Counted from the stretch's first letter, positions 22,528 through 33,169 are shown. The stretch: DNA of 64,000 nucleotides from Acanthococcus lagerstroemiae (GCA_031841125.1 CM063112.1:17262603-17326602), one strand, 5' to 3'. The notes: generated by a model from the letters alone, not told the origin. Translations and numbers: made by a program.

Positions 22528-25500
22528 GTAAGTTGATATTTCATATTATCATATGTGGTAGTTGGCACAGAAAGAGCTTCATATCGTTCTAACTCATTTA
22601 CATTAAGGCAAATCCATGGAAAATACTAATATGATTGCCTGAAACAAGCACCCATAAAATTAGTATTAATTGCTAAGGATACATCCCAGCGTCGTACTTG
22701 TATCATCCTAAATTTTCAATGTCAAAGTGCAGTACCAATACGAACTTATTTCCAAATAGTTGTTATCTTAGTATTGATGTTACGAAAATAAATCCATTTA
22801 GATTTTCGTAAGCTGCCTTTATTTTCATCGAGATTGTTTTCATTCCGAATTGATGTTCATTCACTGATTCAACATGCGAGTGCGAAGTCAGATTTTTGAG
22901 AAAGTCGATTACAAATTCGTTTTGTCTTTCAGTCCATTAAAAAATATAAATCAGACCCGTCTGAGAATCAAATCGGACTATCTTATCACGATTGTTGCCT
23001 GTGAATACGTTTACTTTTTTGATTACACTGCAGGTTCTCTATCCGATCAAATTCATCACATTTGCTCTAAATTTCTTACGTATTTGATATTCTGTTGTAC
23101 GAGTAAATGTTATTATAGCGTTCAATGTATCTCTTGTTTGCAATTAGTGAAGAAGTATTCTGTTTATAGAGACCAGTCCAAACTGGGTTGAGATTTGCCG
23201 ACGATATCAGTGATCGAACACAACCTCCACCTAATTTGCCCGATGGACCTAGTCACCGTTTGTATGGGAATTATTATTTTACAAGAGATCCGCGTCGATT
23301 AGTTGAAGCTCCTCTGTTGATTGCTGGTCCAGATGGAACCAAAAAGTTACCGCCTCCTGAGTGAGTATCCGTGAACGCAAAAAACGAAGGCATTCTGTGC
23401 TCTTAGCTTTACAAAATTCTATGAGTCCCCAGTCTCATAGTAACCGTCAGCTTTTATTTGCTGAAACCGAAACTTATTTTAGAGTGTGGTTATCCGAATA
23501 ACCATTCGCAAGTTCGAAAAATTAAGCGTCTTGACCGTAAACTCATAAACCCTTGGCTGTAGTGATGGCAAGCGAACAAATGCTCATTAATAATTGCTCA
23601 CTTTTAGAAGTTCTTAATATGACGACTGCTCGGATTTCTAGAACATGTGCTCAAGCAATCTGGAGCGATTGCTCAGCAAATACCCGATTGTGTCGCGAAA
23701 AACACTTGAAATGGAAGAATAATTGAAAGCTAAAAAATAAAAAATGTATTTTGATACAAACCAGCCGTCGGCCGGTAACTCCGTTGTCTGTACCAGTGGT
23801 AGATCGAGAGATCAGTTCTGAGAGGGTTAATTTAGAATGTGTTAGAATTTGGTCGTTTTTCACCCCACCTACTTCTGAATATTCAAATCATTTTATGTCC
23901 TCAAGATTGTAATTGAGTGTCGAGGAAACGAGAGAAAGGGAAAATACTAAGGGGCTTTTGAATGCTTATGCTGCCGATTATTGTTTCATTGATAAGTAGC
24001 TTATTTTCTCGACCCACTAGATTTTCGACTAGGTGGAAATTTTTAGAGAATTTTAGCATTCATCATAATGTACCGTATAATTTTTTCTCATTAGGAGTGG
24101 TCTGTCCTAAAGACTATTTACAAGACTGTTCAATACTAGTTCTAAAATTTGGGCTTTCTTATATTTTATTCTTAAAACCCTTTCCTGAATTGACTTTTAG
24201 GAAAATTCTTGCGGAGGCATTGTTCCTTCAATATTTTCATTTGACGGGAGGGGGGATGTATCGTACCCTCCCCCTATTTCCAGCTGCTATGCTGTCCCAC
24301 TTTTGTTTAAAACTTTGTAAAGCTCTTGTTTCAGATTCACTGACTGTTAAAAACTTGTTTAGGGCTTTTTACAAGTTTTCTAAAGTTTGCCAAGACTTCT
24401 CGGAGGTTTGAACAACATAATTATAAATTTTTTATACCTGTTCCAAATAAGTTGACGATATTTAAGGCTTTACTCATATTTTTTTAATTTGCTGAGTCTG
24501 TTCAAGGTCTTTTCAAGACATTTTATGTATCTTACTTTTACTAATTTCCTTCATTTTTAAAGTTTTTTCTCGTGATACAGATAATATAAAAGACAAGTTT
24601 GTCTATTTTCCCACTTACTACCAACCTCTATCTTCAATTACTTTTAAAATCAATGTTAAAAACAATTCAAAAAAATCCCAGAAGACTTGCTTCAAATGAT
24701 CGTTCATATTGATATCTGTTGAAATTAATTTAACCCTTTCGCTACCAACGTATGTACGAATCATATAATATGCAACGAATCAGACTCCCAACACAGCCCA
24801 ACGTTGCATAATATTATGCAACTTCGACTTCCTGTATTTGTAATGTAACTGTGATAACGCCCGGCCATGAGGGCATGGGGAGTGAGGAGTACCTAACAAG
24901 TGTAGTGATGGCTGATTGGCTATGAGATGTTCAAACTTGTTATCAGAGTTTAAAAGTTTTTAAAAAGCTGAAAGTTTGAAAGTTTTTTGAAAGCTTAAAG
25001 CGAAATTCAAAAGCTAAATTGAAGCTGAAAAGCCAAAATTTTATTATACAGCTTTTTATTTAGCTTTTCCCAGAAATTCGTGACCTTGTTAATAATAAGA
25101 GTAAGAGGGAAAAGAAGTCAAAAGCTAAAAGCCAAAAGCCATTCAATTTCTGGAAGCTGAAAGCAAAATCTGAAAGCTAAATACAGCAGAAAAAGTCAAA
25201 AGCGAAATGCGAAAGTTTTATTCCAGAAATCATAAGCGAAAAGCCAAAAGCGAAAGTTGTATAGTTCGGCTTTCAAACCAGAGATGAAAAGCAAGCTAAA
25301 AGCGGAAAGCCAAAAGCAAAGAGTTTTTACCTGAAAAGCAAAAGCTAGAATGCACAAATAATTTAAAGCAAAAGTTTTATTATTTTTTCTAGCTTTTCCG
25401 GTATTTATCTGTTTGTGAATTATTATAATTTCAAATTTTCATTTTTGTTTTCAATCATTAACTCAGTGGTCAGTGCTGTTAAGTGTTGACTGTTGAGCAG

Positions 25501-28500
25501 TGTTGTGAAAAGCTGTTTCCAAAAAATATTATGTTGTACAAAATATTCAAAATTTAGGGAAACGGCCGAAAGTCAAAAGCGGAAAGCTGAAAGCTTATGA
25601 TTTTTGCGTTGAAGAGCAAAAGCCAAAAGGGAAAGCTGAATATGAAAAGCAAAGCTAAGGTTTCATTTTCCAAGGTCAGTAGCTAAAGCCGTAAGCAAAA
25701 GTTTTATCATATGGCTTTCCATCTCTGTTTCAAACTCTGCTTGTCATTTTATCAAGATGATTCCCTTTTGCTGGGGCAAGTTATATCTTGTTCGCAAATA
25801 GAAAGGATCAACGTAAACAAAGACGCGAATACTAACACATGCACACAAGCACAGACTGTAATTCCCTGTAAGATGATAACACTAGCATACATATAGATCA
25901 ATACATGTACACAGCAATCGAATACTCATGTACCTACTTCACGCCGCAGATACCGCGAGTTCCATAATGTTTGTTTACATTGACCCTTTCTATTTGTGAA
26001 CAGAGTGTATAGTCCGTTCCAGATGAGAGTGGATGAGAGTATCAAAACCTATAGAAAATGTGGTATCAGTGGGGTGAAGGGAAGCGCGAAATTCACACTG
26101 AGCGCGTCAAGCAGCAGAACGCTGCTCCTCTCTTATTGGTCGTGAAAATGACGCGCCGACACTCAACGTTGTGGTCGCCCCGGAGGTTTTTGATATTCTT
26201 ATTTGGAACGGATTGTAGCAATATAACACAAGTTTCACAGATTTTGTCTCTTGTCACTGTCTGGTTGAGTATTTTGAATGAACATCTCTATTTTTACAAT
26301 TTGTATTGTTAGTAGTTCTATTGGGATGTTAACCTCACCTAGGTAGCGCTAGTATCGTGGTATGGTGAGAGGGTGTAAAACGTAGAATTTTTCAAAATTG
26401 GAGCCCCGATTCAAAAATATGTACTCACGTTGAAAAAAGCTTATCAATAAACGCAATGCCATGTATGTAGTTTCTACTTGGCTCTTGAACTTCGAATCAC
26501 GTGTTCTCAAAAAGCGGATTTTGTGGGTTAGTTCGCTTTTGTTAAACAGCGTCCAAGTGTAAACAAACGATTATGAAGAGGTTGCGTAGAAGTCGGTGCA
26601 GACACCCTATTGCAAACCCATGCAACCTCTTCATTATTGTTTGTTTACATAGTGCGCATACCTGTAAGGTCTGGTCCAGTTAAGAAACATAACTGGCTAC
26701 CCGCAATACACATCGAAGTTGGATGGGAAATACGAGTTCCAGAACACGTTATCAGCGCCGTGAAAAAATTATGTTTCTTAACTAGACCAGACTTTAGTTC
26801 CTTAGCGAGAACAACTGATAAGAATTTATAAGGGGGATGGTTTCGTGAAATCATCCCCCTTATGTACCTTATCACCTCGTTATTACCGGCAGGGATACCA
26901 ACTTCGAAAACTCAGGTTAACATCCCAATACATGTTCCTCATTTTTATGGAGTTATGCTGTCAGCTTCAGTTCTTATCAGGCGATGCCGGTCAAAATAAG
27001 CGCTAAAACTTGGAGTTTCCAAAGTTGGTAGCCTTGCCGTGAAATTTACAGAAAAGGTGATCAGCTGATTAGGATGTTATCACTTTCTAGTCAGTAAAAT
27101 GTTTTCTTGGGTCATACCATGGATGAATTCCGAGATTGTGGTCTCTAGTTTTCATTTATGAACTTGAAACGGCTCCGTTTTCCTTGTATTAGTTGTTTAC
27201 AAGCGCGTTGTGTACCAATGGTAAACTTCTATAAGAAAAACAGTGATCTGGAATCTGGAAATCGAGCGAATAAAGTGCATTGAATTACCTTTCATCATAA
27301 ACTAGAGGCTACAAGCTTCAATTTGACATCTTATATGACTCAAAAAACCTGTCTTCAGCGATTGCGAAAGTTTTAAGGTTTATTAATTTTACACATATTT
27401 GTATGGGAACATCAACCTTGATCACCTTTTCAGGAGTCGACACTAGCGAACCTAATTACAGTTTTATCGCTTATACTGATTGGAATTTCGTTAAACTTCC
27501 TTAGAAATTTGTAAAATGTGAATTATTCATGTTGCAAAATGATCAAAACTCTTTTGAAACGTAGTAAAATTCTATCAGAGAAAGATTTTGAAGAAATTAT
27601 GAATAGATTTGATGATACTGGTTACAACAATGATTCAAGTGAGAGTAGTGACAATGATATCACTAGCAATGAAGATCCAGAAGAAGAGGACTCATCAAAT
27701 CATTCAGATTCTGGTATGCTAGTACTGATTACAAATTCTAGATGTAACTAGGTACGTAATCTTTCCAAATTTATAAGGTTCTGTCAATTTGTATTTCAAA
27801 TGTAGACTCGAATAATGAATTCAGTGTTGATGATGAGAGTGATTCCTCTTACATTTTTATTGGTGCTAAGATACTTATTTTGTATACTTATAGACTGTAA
27901 ATCTGTCTTTCTCTGTTATAATATCTGGTTGCCACTTTTTGAAAAAATTGTTCCTCAGATTGTGATTCCTCTTTCATTCCTGTGGGTCCAAATATGTATA
28001 TATATTTCATACTTATTGGCTATAAATCTGTCTTTTTCTGCTATAAAAGTTGGATGTCTTGTTTTTGAAAATATTCTATGGCCCAGCGTTGCATATATGT
28101 CACAATAAAAGTACATCATAGCCCAACGTTGCATATATTATACATTGAAAGTACACCATAGCCTAACGTTCCATGTAAGATACAAGGTGTCAGAACGTTC
28201 CACATCCCCTACTTAATATATAGTAAGCACCCTCTCCCTCCGAGACTCTTCCAGACTTGCTTAAGATTTTCAGCTCTTTTCGAGTTTAGAATTTTGGAAA
28301 CACTTCCACTTCTTGCCAACTTGCTTGAGACTGTGAGACTTTCCCATTTATCAACTGTTTTTGAAGTACTTTCAATTAGAAATTTTCACTCTGCCAGGGA
28401 CCAAGTGCCCCATTGTTTTCCCAGTGTATCCGTACCTGGTCGGCCCTCTAATTTATTATTCAGAGCACAGTATGAACTAAGAACTGAAAAGTAACTTGTT

Positions 28501-29043
28501 AACTGATTTATAATGCCTAATTCCATATAATAAATGTTCGAGCATTTGCCATCACTACTTGGCAGCTATACTGTGAAAGAAAAATTAAACATTTAATGGC
28601 GAAGTGAAGTTTAACTGTACTATGCAATGAGATGCATCATGTAATTTGGATTGTAAACGTATATGAGCATGACTTATATTTTACATTTTCTGCCTGAAAG
28701 TGCATGCAAATATGCACGCCAAATTACTTGTCCAAATATCTGAACATTTAGTTGCTCATGCGCATCCTGTGTAAAACAAACTAGAATTTTTCTGACTTCA
28801 CAAAAGTCTTGTAGGTAAGTGAATCAGTTCCACCATTTAGTGGTAGGTGAGTTAACCTACTTATGTCCTTTTCTCTTCATCCGAATTAATAGTGTTGTCA
28901 TGTCTTTCAGGAATAAAGAAAAGTATATAACATTGAACATGCTTGGAGTCACACCAGGCAAACAGTACGATCCGCCAATAGCACCTGAAGAACCGAATCG
29001 AGACCCTATCGATCCGGAAGAACCAAAAACTTCCAAAAAATAA
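22444..29043 (+). CDS. NDUFA7: NADH dehydrogenase (ubiquinone) 1 alpha subcomplex subunit 7, three coding exons
   Basis: Accessory subunit B14.5a of mitochondrial complex I (Drosophila ND-B14.5A). It has no catalytic centre and helps stabilise the matrix arm of the NADH:ubiquinone oxidoreductase. Coding exons are 22444-22527, 23170-23360 and 28911-29043: 408 nt, 135 residues, all splices keeping frame. The N-terminus has [15 protein letters not shown]; exon 2 has [19 protein letters not shown] (about residues 40-58) then [11 protein letters not shown], the family hallmark; exon 3 has [10 protein letters not shown] and an acidic, Pro-rich tail. At 135 residues it is somewhat longer than the human protein (about 113), mainly at the C-terminus. 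Intron 1 is 642 bp (GTAAGT...TATAG, phase 0) and intron 2 is 5550 bp (GTGAGT...TTTCAG, phase 2). No AATAAA was seen within about 150 nt after the stop. The identification is from remembered family motifs. Confidence 0.9.
23170..23360 (+). CDS. NDUFA7: NDUFA7 coding exon 2
   Basis: Begins after TGTTTATAG and encodes 63 codons plus two bases, RPVQTGLRF through LPPP and the first two bases of a Glu codon, then donor GTGAGT. It carries the most conserved core of the family (RTQPPP, GPSHRL, NYYFTRD). The frame joins exon 1 without a shift. Confidence 0.88.
23361..24729 (+). other. NDUFA7 intron 2, 5-prime part
   Basis: Intronic. An open frame of 149 codons at 23962-24411 has no recognisable domain, no splice context and ordinary intron composition, so it is treated as chance. 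A TGTTCCAAATAAG word near 24438 matches the TIR end of the MITE family at 21248-21954 and is probably a solo end. Confidence 0.5.
24730..24822 (+). mobile_element. piggyBac-like terminus candidate and palindrome
   Basis: TTAA (24730-24733) followed by CCCTTTCGCTACC resembles the end of a piggyBac-type element at its TTAA target. Downstream, GTTGCATAATATTATGCAAC (24803-24822) is a perfect 20-bp palindrome. The preceding word GCCCAACGTTGCATA recurs three times in modified form at 28080-28170. No matching inverted end with AGCGAAAGGGTTAA was found, so the assignment is tentative. Confidence 0.4.
24955..25700 (+). repeat. Degenerate AAAGC-type simple repeat
   Basis: About 750 bp dominated by AAAAGC, GAAAGC and AAAGCN words (for example AAAGCCAAAAGC), interrupted by TTTTATT-type words. 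The units are too diverged for a fixed period. It lies within intron 2 of NDUFA7. Confidence 0.75.
26010..26217. mobile_element. MITE related to the element at 21248-21954
   Basis: Begins TA + GTCCGTTCCAGATGAGAG and ends CTTATTTGGAACGGAT near TA, matching the family TIR GTCTGTTCCAAATAAGAG. It also shares the internal CACACTGA.CGCG block. Imperfect TIRs suggest an older insertion. Confidence 0.6.
26558..26649. mobile_element. 92-bp palindromic MITE
   Basis: Arms 26558-26585 (TGTAAACAAACGATTATGAA...) and 26622-26649 match as inverted repeats over 28 bp with two mismatches, with a 36-bp centre. Confidence 0.6.
26666..26794. mobile_element. 129-bp inverted-repeat MITE
   Basis: Arms 26666-26692 (AAGGTCTGGTCCAGTTAAGA...) and 26769-26794 (...TCTTAACTAGACCAGACTT) are inverted repeats of about 26 bp with small mismatches around a 76-bp centre. 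Confidence 0.6.
26829..26864. repeat. 17-bp hairpin
   Basis: ATAAGGGGGATGGTTTC and GAAATCATCCCCCTTAT pair over 17 bp with a single G/T difference and a two-base loop. Confidence 0.7.
27518..27751 (+). pseudogene. Acidic reading frame, possibly transposase N-terminus
   Basis: An open frame of 77 codons contains a charged block ([16 protein letters not shown]) followed by an Asp/Glu/Ser-rich run ([20 protein letters not shown]). A TCAGATTCTG with GTATGC near 27714 and an ATGTAG acceptor near 27805 could splice it to a second acidic stretch ([11 protein letters not shown]). Acidic N-termini of this kind occur in piggyBac-type transposases, and a piggyBac-like end lies at 24730, but no catalytic domain follows. 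It could equally be a chance acidic frame. It lies in intron 2 of NDUFA7, same strand. Confidence 0.3.
27840..28180 (+). repeat. Tandem repeats in NDUFA7 intron 2
   Basis: Two imperfect copies of about 127 bp (both with GTGATTCCTCTT, then ATACTTATT and CTGTAAATCTGTCTTT-like words) are followed by three 45-50 bp copies with AGCCCAACGTTGCATAT and AAAGTACA (at about 28081, 28122 and 28161). The short unit shares GCCCAACGTTGCATA with the palindrome block at 24795-24822. Confidence 0.65.
28911..29043 (+). CDS. NDUFA7: NDUFA7 coding exon 3
   Basis: Starts after TGTCTTTCAG. Its first base completes the Glu codon split from exon 2, then 43 codons and TAA. The [14 protein letters not shown] block aligns with the TPGKVY end of the fly protein. 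The last 23 residues are rich in Pro, Glu and Asp and end in Lys. Confidence 0.85.
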
Positions 29044-29299
29044 TACCTACCTGTACAAAACGTGTACTCTTAGAACGTTATTCGTGTATATTTTTACTAT
29101 TTTTAAAGTGTAAATGCCTTGGATTTTCATAAGTCGATAATCTTTCTATTATAGTGTTGCCATCGTTACACGCAGTTCTCATTTACAATCGAGCTACCGG
29201 GGATGGCATTCCCTTTATCTGATAAAAACGATGTACTGCGCGATTCCACTCGATGAGCGACTTAAGGTTTGGATATCTCGAGAAAATGTGATAATAACT

Positions 29300-29860
29300 C
29301 CTCCGTACTTAACTGGGTAACTTCATACAAAACTCGAGAAGCCTTTTGAATTTCTGTCTCCTAGTCCAAATTTACCGGTTTTGTCTTTGAATTGTTGGTC
29401 ACCTTTGGCTTTCTAGACATTCATCATCATTGTTTTAGAATAGCCTGTGATTGGTTACAAAGATCTATTTCTTCATCGTCTTTACCTGCTGTTGGTGCTT
29501 AGACTTGTATCACATTCATAGTTCAGTGGTTGGTGCGGAGTCTCAACATTATGGCTCTCTCTGAGTTGGGGACGAAATCAGTAATCGATTGTGTTATCTC
29601 TTTTTTGACGAAGAGCTTCACTCTGTGCATCTGTTTAGAATCGTCTACCCCTGAGGAATACAGAGCCGCATTTTCTAGTTTTGTGGCGCAATTGGCGGGC
29701 TACCTCAGTTCGCTCAGTCTTAATATATCAATCTTCAATCTCGATCTTTCCACTATGACATTATGAATCTTTCCGATCTGGTACAAACTTCGCACATATC
29801 TAGTGACTACTCGTATTTTCTTTTACCGAACAATTCTCTCTGTTGAGGAATCATTCCTCC
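29300..29860 (-). pseudogene. LINE endonuclease-domain fragment
   Basis: On the minus strand the translation resembles the AP-endonuclease domain of a non-LTR retrotransposon: KIDILRLSELR (consensus DILGLSEVRW), then LYSSGVDDS, VKLFVKKEI, VPNSERAIMLRLR. After a frameshift come IQV.APTAGKDDEEID (consensus QVYAPTADKDDEEIE) and GKFGLGDRNSKG. Several stops and frameshifts are present and no RT domain follows, so it is a truncated dead copy. It lies about 260 bp past the NDUFA7 stop on the opposite strand. Confidence 0.7.
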
Positions 29861-30536
29861 TAGGGGGGGTTTTGTAAGCGCCTTCTTCTGACTGAGGTAT
29901 GCCTTGGACTAAGGACCGTTACTTCCTGTTCTCTAGCCTTATCGATTCCGCTGCGGTGATTTCCCATTCACTTTCCAGCATCCGGATTCTAAAATGAAAA
30001 GTGTCATATAAAGAAGCTCGTTATAATTAAATTCACGTCGTACGAATGAAAAACCCAATGGCATTGCGCGGCAACTAAAATTGAAACATTTATTCGAGCT
30101 AGTAAAAACTAACGAGATGTACCTATGTATTATTTAGTTCTGTTATGTGCGAGTCCGATACTTATTTCTTGAAGGACGATGATAGTACCTACACGCCATT
30201 TCTTTTTACTACGTATAATAGTTGTGTATTTTTATGATACAAAATGATAATTATGGTATGGGAATTTGAACATCCGTCCGCAAGTCTCAATAATGCGGTT
30301 ATTTTCATCCAGTAACTGAAAATGTCGTTCCGCGATCCAGTGATGCACTTTTGTTTAAAATTCTAAAAACGTGAATCTAGTGAACGGACATATGAGGATA
30401 AAGAATAATCATGTATCGTGTAACTGCCTAGTAACTGTATTATGTACTTCGAACTGACCCGCTTTGAGGCTCATCCACGCGACTGGTGGACGACTGCGAG
30501 GCCGAAGTCGGCCACCAAACGGGCGAATGCATATGT
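29861..30536. other. Unassigned sequence
   Basis: No gene, repeat array or transposon end recognised, apart from the 5-prime flank of the LINE fragment near 29860-29900. Confidence 0.4.
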
Positions 30537-30870
30537 TGATGAATAAGTCTGAACACATCTTAACAATGTTTAAATTAGCTTTAACAAGTCAAACTGAATC
30601 AGAATGAATTCTAGGAAGTCTTAACTGAGTCTAAATGATTCCTAACAGAGTTCTAAAGAGCCCAATAGAATATCAATGGGCCAAGTCCTGAAGGAGTCTT
30701 AGAAAGCCCTAAGGAAGTCTGAATGAGTCATAACAGAGCCACACTGGGCCTTGAAACCCACAACAGAAGCGAATGAATTCTAACAAGTCTTGACTTTGTC
30801 TGAATACGTTCTAAGAAAGATAGAATGAGTCTTAATGGTGTTTTGAAGGAGTTTCAGTAGAATCTGAATG
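30537..30870 (+). repeat. Degenerate minisatellite
   Basis: Repeated words such as GAGTCTTAAC, TCTGAATGAGTC, AGTCTTAACTGAGTC and GAATGAATTCTA recur with spacing near 11-14 bp. Units are highly diverged. Confidence 0.6.
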
Positions 30871-30939
30871 AGCTTGAACACGTTCGAATGTTTAGTGTCC
30901 ATATTGGAGTGTGAGTGAACTTAGTAAATTCTGTATGTA

Positions 30940-31250
30940 GGGTGTGCCAATTCACAATTTCTTCCTTTTCTGTAGTCCAGAGCGCTTTCGGCTGTTATGC
31001 CATCTTCTGTGGATTACCTTAACACTTTTCCCCTTGTCATCCTGTATTTATAGTGGTGTGTAGTACCGTATAGTAATCCTATTTGATGTGTTGCTATGGG
31101 TTGTCTTTGGTTGTGTAGTCTGTCCAATCAGTGAGTCTTATGTTATTAATTGAAATAGTTTCTCGCTTTGGAAGTTAGTTGTGTTTATTAGTTTGTTTTG
31201 TTTTTGCCTTTATTATCTCAAGTTGTTCTTTTTCTTGTGTCGTTTTCTGT
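30940..31250 (-). mobile_element. Possible Penelope-like or other retroelement end with hammerhead-like motif
   Basis: On the minus strand, near 31013-30978, CAGAAGATGGCATAACAGCC followed by GAAAGCGC resembles the core of hammerhead ribozymes found in Penelope-like element ends (CUGANGA, stem, GAAA). The first core position is CAG, not CUG, and no closing stem was found, so it would be inactive. The T-rich stretch after it on the plus strand has no coding capacity. Confidence 0.25.
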
Positions 31251-31464
31251 GTGTAGGATTTTGTAATTTTCTGTCAACTTGTGGTTGTTGTGTCCACAAT
31301 GTTAGAAGTTTTCATGAGTCCTACAAAAGGCTGAATGAGGCATGATCAAGTCCAAATGGATGTATATTGAAGATGCAGTATCACAATCTTTCTTCTATTA
31401 TTAAATATTTATGTAAAATTTTTACATGACCTTTTAGTAGTATCTATCGCGACCTGTAAATTAG

Positions 31465-31830
31465 TTCAGGTACAAGTTTTTCCTATCTGTGAAACTGAAG
31501 GCGCTAAAACACTTACAATACTGTGTTGCCTCATGACGCCTTCATTATGGCAGACAGGCAAATTCATATGCAATATTAACAGTAGTAATAAATTAAGCTC
31601 TATAAATTGAGTTATGTACAAATTGTACCTATCTGCTATATTGAAGGCGCTGAAGCACGTACAAGACTTTGTAGCTTTATAGTATCTTCAATTTCGCATA
31701 TAAGCACACTTTGTATGTGCGTTAATTTAAAGTTCGCGATGAATACTATTAAAAAAATTGTGTGCAAATTTGGTCCATCTCGCATATAGAAGGTGGATAT
31801 GGCATGAAAAATGCTTTCACGTTTGCTTTG
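31465..31830 (+). repeat. Three diverged tandem copies of about 145 bp
   Basis: A landmark GTACAAGTTTTTCCTATCTG (31470), GTACAAATTGTACCTATCTG (31616) and GTGCAAATTTGGTCCATCTC (31760) recurs with spacings near 146 and 144 bp. The first two also share GAAGGCGCT...AGCACGTACAA-like words. Confidence 0.6.
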
Positions 31831-32469
31831 CAATATAAAAATATTATTTCATAAATGTTTTCTTCCACGAAGAAACTTGCGAATAACATTGAACTGTAGG
31901 CTAAAGTGAGTTGACTAAGGAGTTGGAGGAGCAGTGGTATCTGGCTCTGTAATACAGTACCTACACGTAAGTTATTACTAATCAAATGAATTATTTGGTG
32001 CTTAGTTTCCCTCACATTTGGTTTCCCGACTTGAGGCTGACATCCATTGTTGTAATCGTAGGTAAAAATACCTACTTAATGTCGGGTAGATACATGTTTT
32101 TTCAGAATGGGTAGATAAGCTTGTGCTCCAAATTGGAAGTTTGATTAGTAATAATGCGTGCCCTTATGACAATTAACGGTTGTTATATCATGTTTTCATA
32201 TTTTGATGCATGAAACAAACGACACATTTTTATGTACCGACAAACAATAGCAATTAGTTTCTGTTCTGTGTGTGCGGATGTGTTGGTGAATGAGTAGCTG
32301 TACAGCGCCCAGTTGCTAGAAGGTCCCGTACCCACGGTTACTGAAACCTGCAAACGTTTACAATAGGAAATAGCTTCAACTTGTATTGCATTCAATCAGA
32401 AAGTCTTGATTAATTTGCAGTTTATCGCTTCGTTGTCACGTAGAATCTTTGTTTACCGTAAACTGCGCA

Positions 32470-32865
32470 CACCAACGTTGAGTTGATTGAATTTGGGCCT
32501 ATATGCTCTTTCCCCTTGCAGCCTCAGATATGTCCTGGAGCGTTTTTTTTTTGTTTGTTTAAATCCAGATGTTGCTACCCCCAGTCTTCTTCTTCCTCGG
32601 GGCGGTTTTCTCTTGATCTTTCCTTCTATGGTCAGTATGAGTAGTCCTTCCTCTCCCTGCGAATGGAATTTTTTTCCTTCTCTGGATGTCGTCTGTCTCA
32701 GGACCATTTTCTGTATTCCGCTTTTCTGCACTTCTTTATTCGTTTTCTTTTCTGTCCACAGAATCCGCCACATTCGCTCAAGTGTCCACATCTCAAATGC
32801 ATTTAGCCGCTTGACCCTTTCCGCGTTCATTCCTGCAAGATCTTATCTTGGTGAGGTCTTTTTTT
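32470..32865 (-). pseudogene. LINE C-terminal fragment (RTE-like)
   Basis: On the minus strand VKRLNAFEMWTLERMWRI, LWTEKKTNKEV, then GEEGLLILTIEGKI and GRRRLG match the C-terminal region of insect LINE proteins (consensus AFEMWCLRRMLRISW..., LTGKIEGRRSRGRQR). The GHV region is garbled by frameshift. It is truncated upstream exactly where the 5S-like sequence begins at 32872. Confidence 0.7.
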
Positions 32866-32871
32866 TTCTTT

Positions 32872-33094
32872 GTCAACGACCGTATATCATGTTGATTACA
32901 CTGGTTCTCATCCGATCACCGAAGTTAAGCAACATCGAGTAAGAAATTTCTTTGGCCGCTGATGCGATACTCGAAAGGGTAGTTTCCGGGGCCGGGGGTG
33001 CGGTGTCTCAGGGGCCACGTTGGCATGCGTGCATCGTCATATGTTCCACCACACGCCATCGTTTCTTTTTTATAAAAAATCCCCCCCCCCCCCC
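32872..33094 (+). mobile_element. 5S-rRNA-derived SINE (SINE3 type)
   Basis: Bases 32872-32941 align along their whole length with the 5-prime 70 nt of animal 5S rRNA; GGTTCTCATCCGATCACCGA (about 32901-32920) followed by AGTTAAGCA is nearly invariant 5S sequence. Differences are mostly C-to-T and G-to-A changes. The rest of 5S is missing and is replaced by a body at about 32950-33060 (GATGCGATACTCGAAAGGGT, then GGTGTCTCAGGGGCC, then GCATGCGTGCATCGTCATAT) and a T/C-rich tail. A truncated 5S head on an unrelated body is the SINE3 design. The body is repeated in reverse at 38083 and in the satellite at 42600-46170. Confidence 0.7.
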
Positions 33095-33169
33095 GTAAGA
33101 CGGCTAAATTGTATTCCAACCTTAATTTTCAAATAGGAAAGTACCAAGCAAACTATCATAATATTGAGT

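Larger units (their letters stand above)
26319..26930. mobile_element. Inverted-repeat element with three nested palindromes
   Basis: The ends TATTGGGATGTTAACCT (26319-26335) and AGGTTAACATCCCAATA (26914-26930) are perfect 17-bp inverted repeats. Inside lie three independent palindromic segments at 26558-26649, 26666-26794 and 26829-26864. No clear target duplication was found at the outer ends. It has no coding capacity and sits in intron 2 of NDUFA7. Confidence 0.6.

Noticed and set aside
23962..24411. 149-codon open frame inside NDUFA7 intron 2
   Set aside because: No recognisable domain, no splice or start context, and composition like the rest of the intron.
32872..32941. Functional 5S rRNA gene
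   Set aside because: Only the first 70 nt or so are present, with many transitions, and the sequence then changes to a dispersed repeat body.
32487..32942. 151-codon plus-strand frame
   Set aside because: It is antisense to a recognisable LINE C-terminal segment and runs into the 5S-like sequence.
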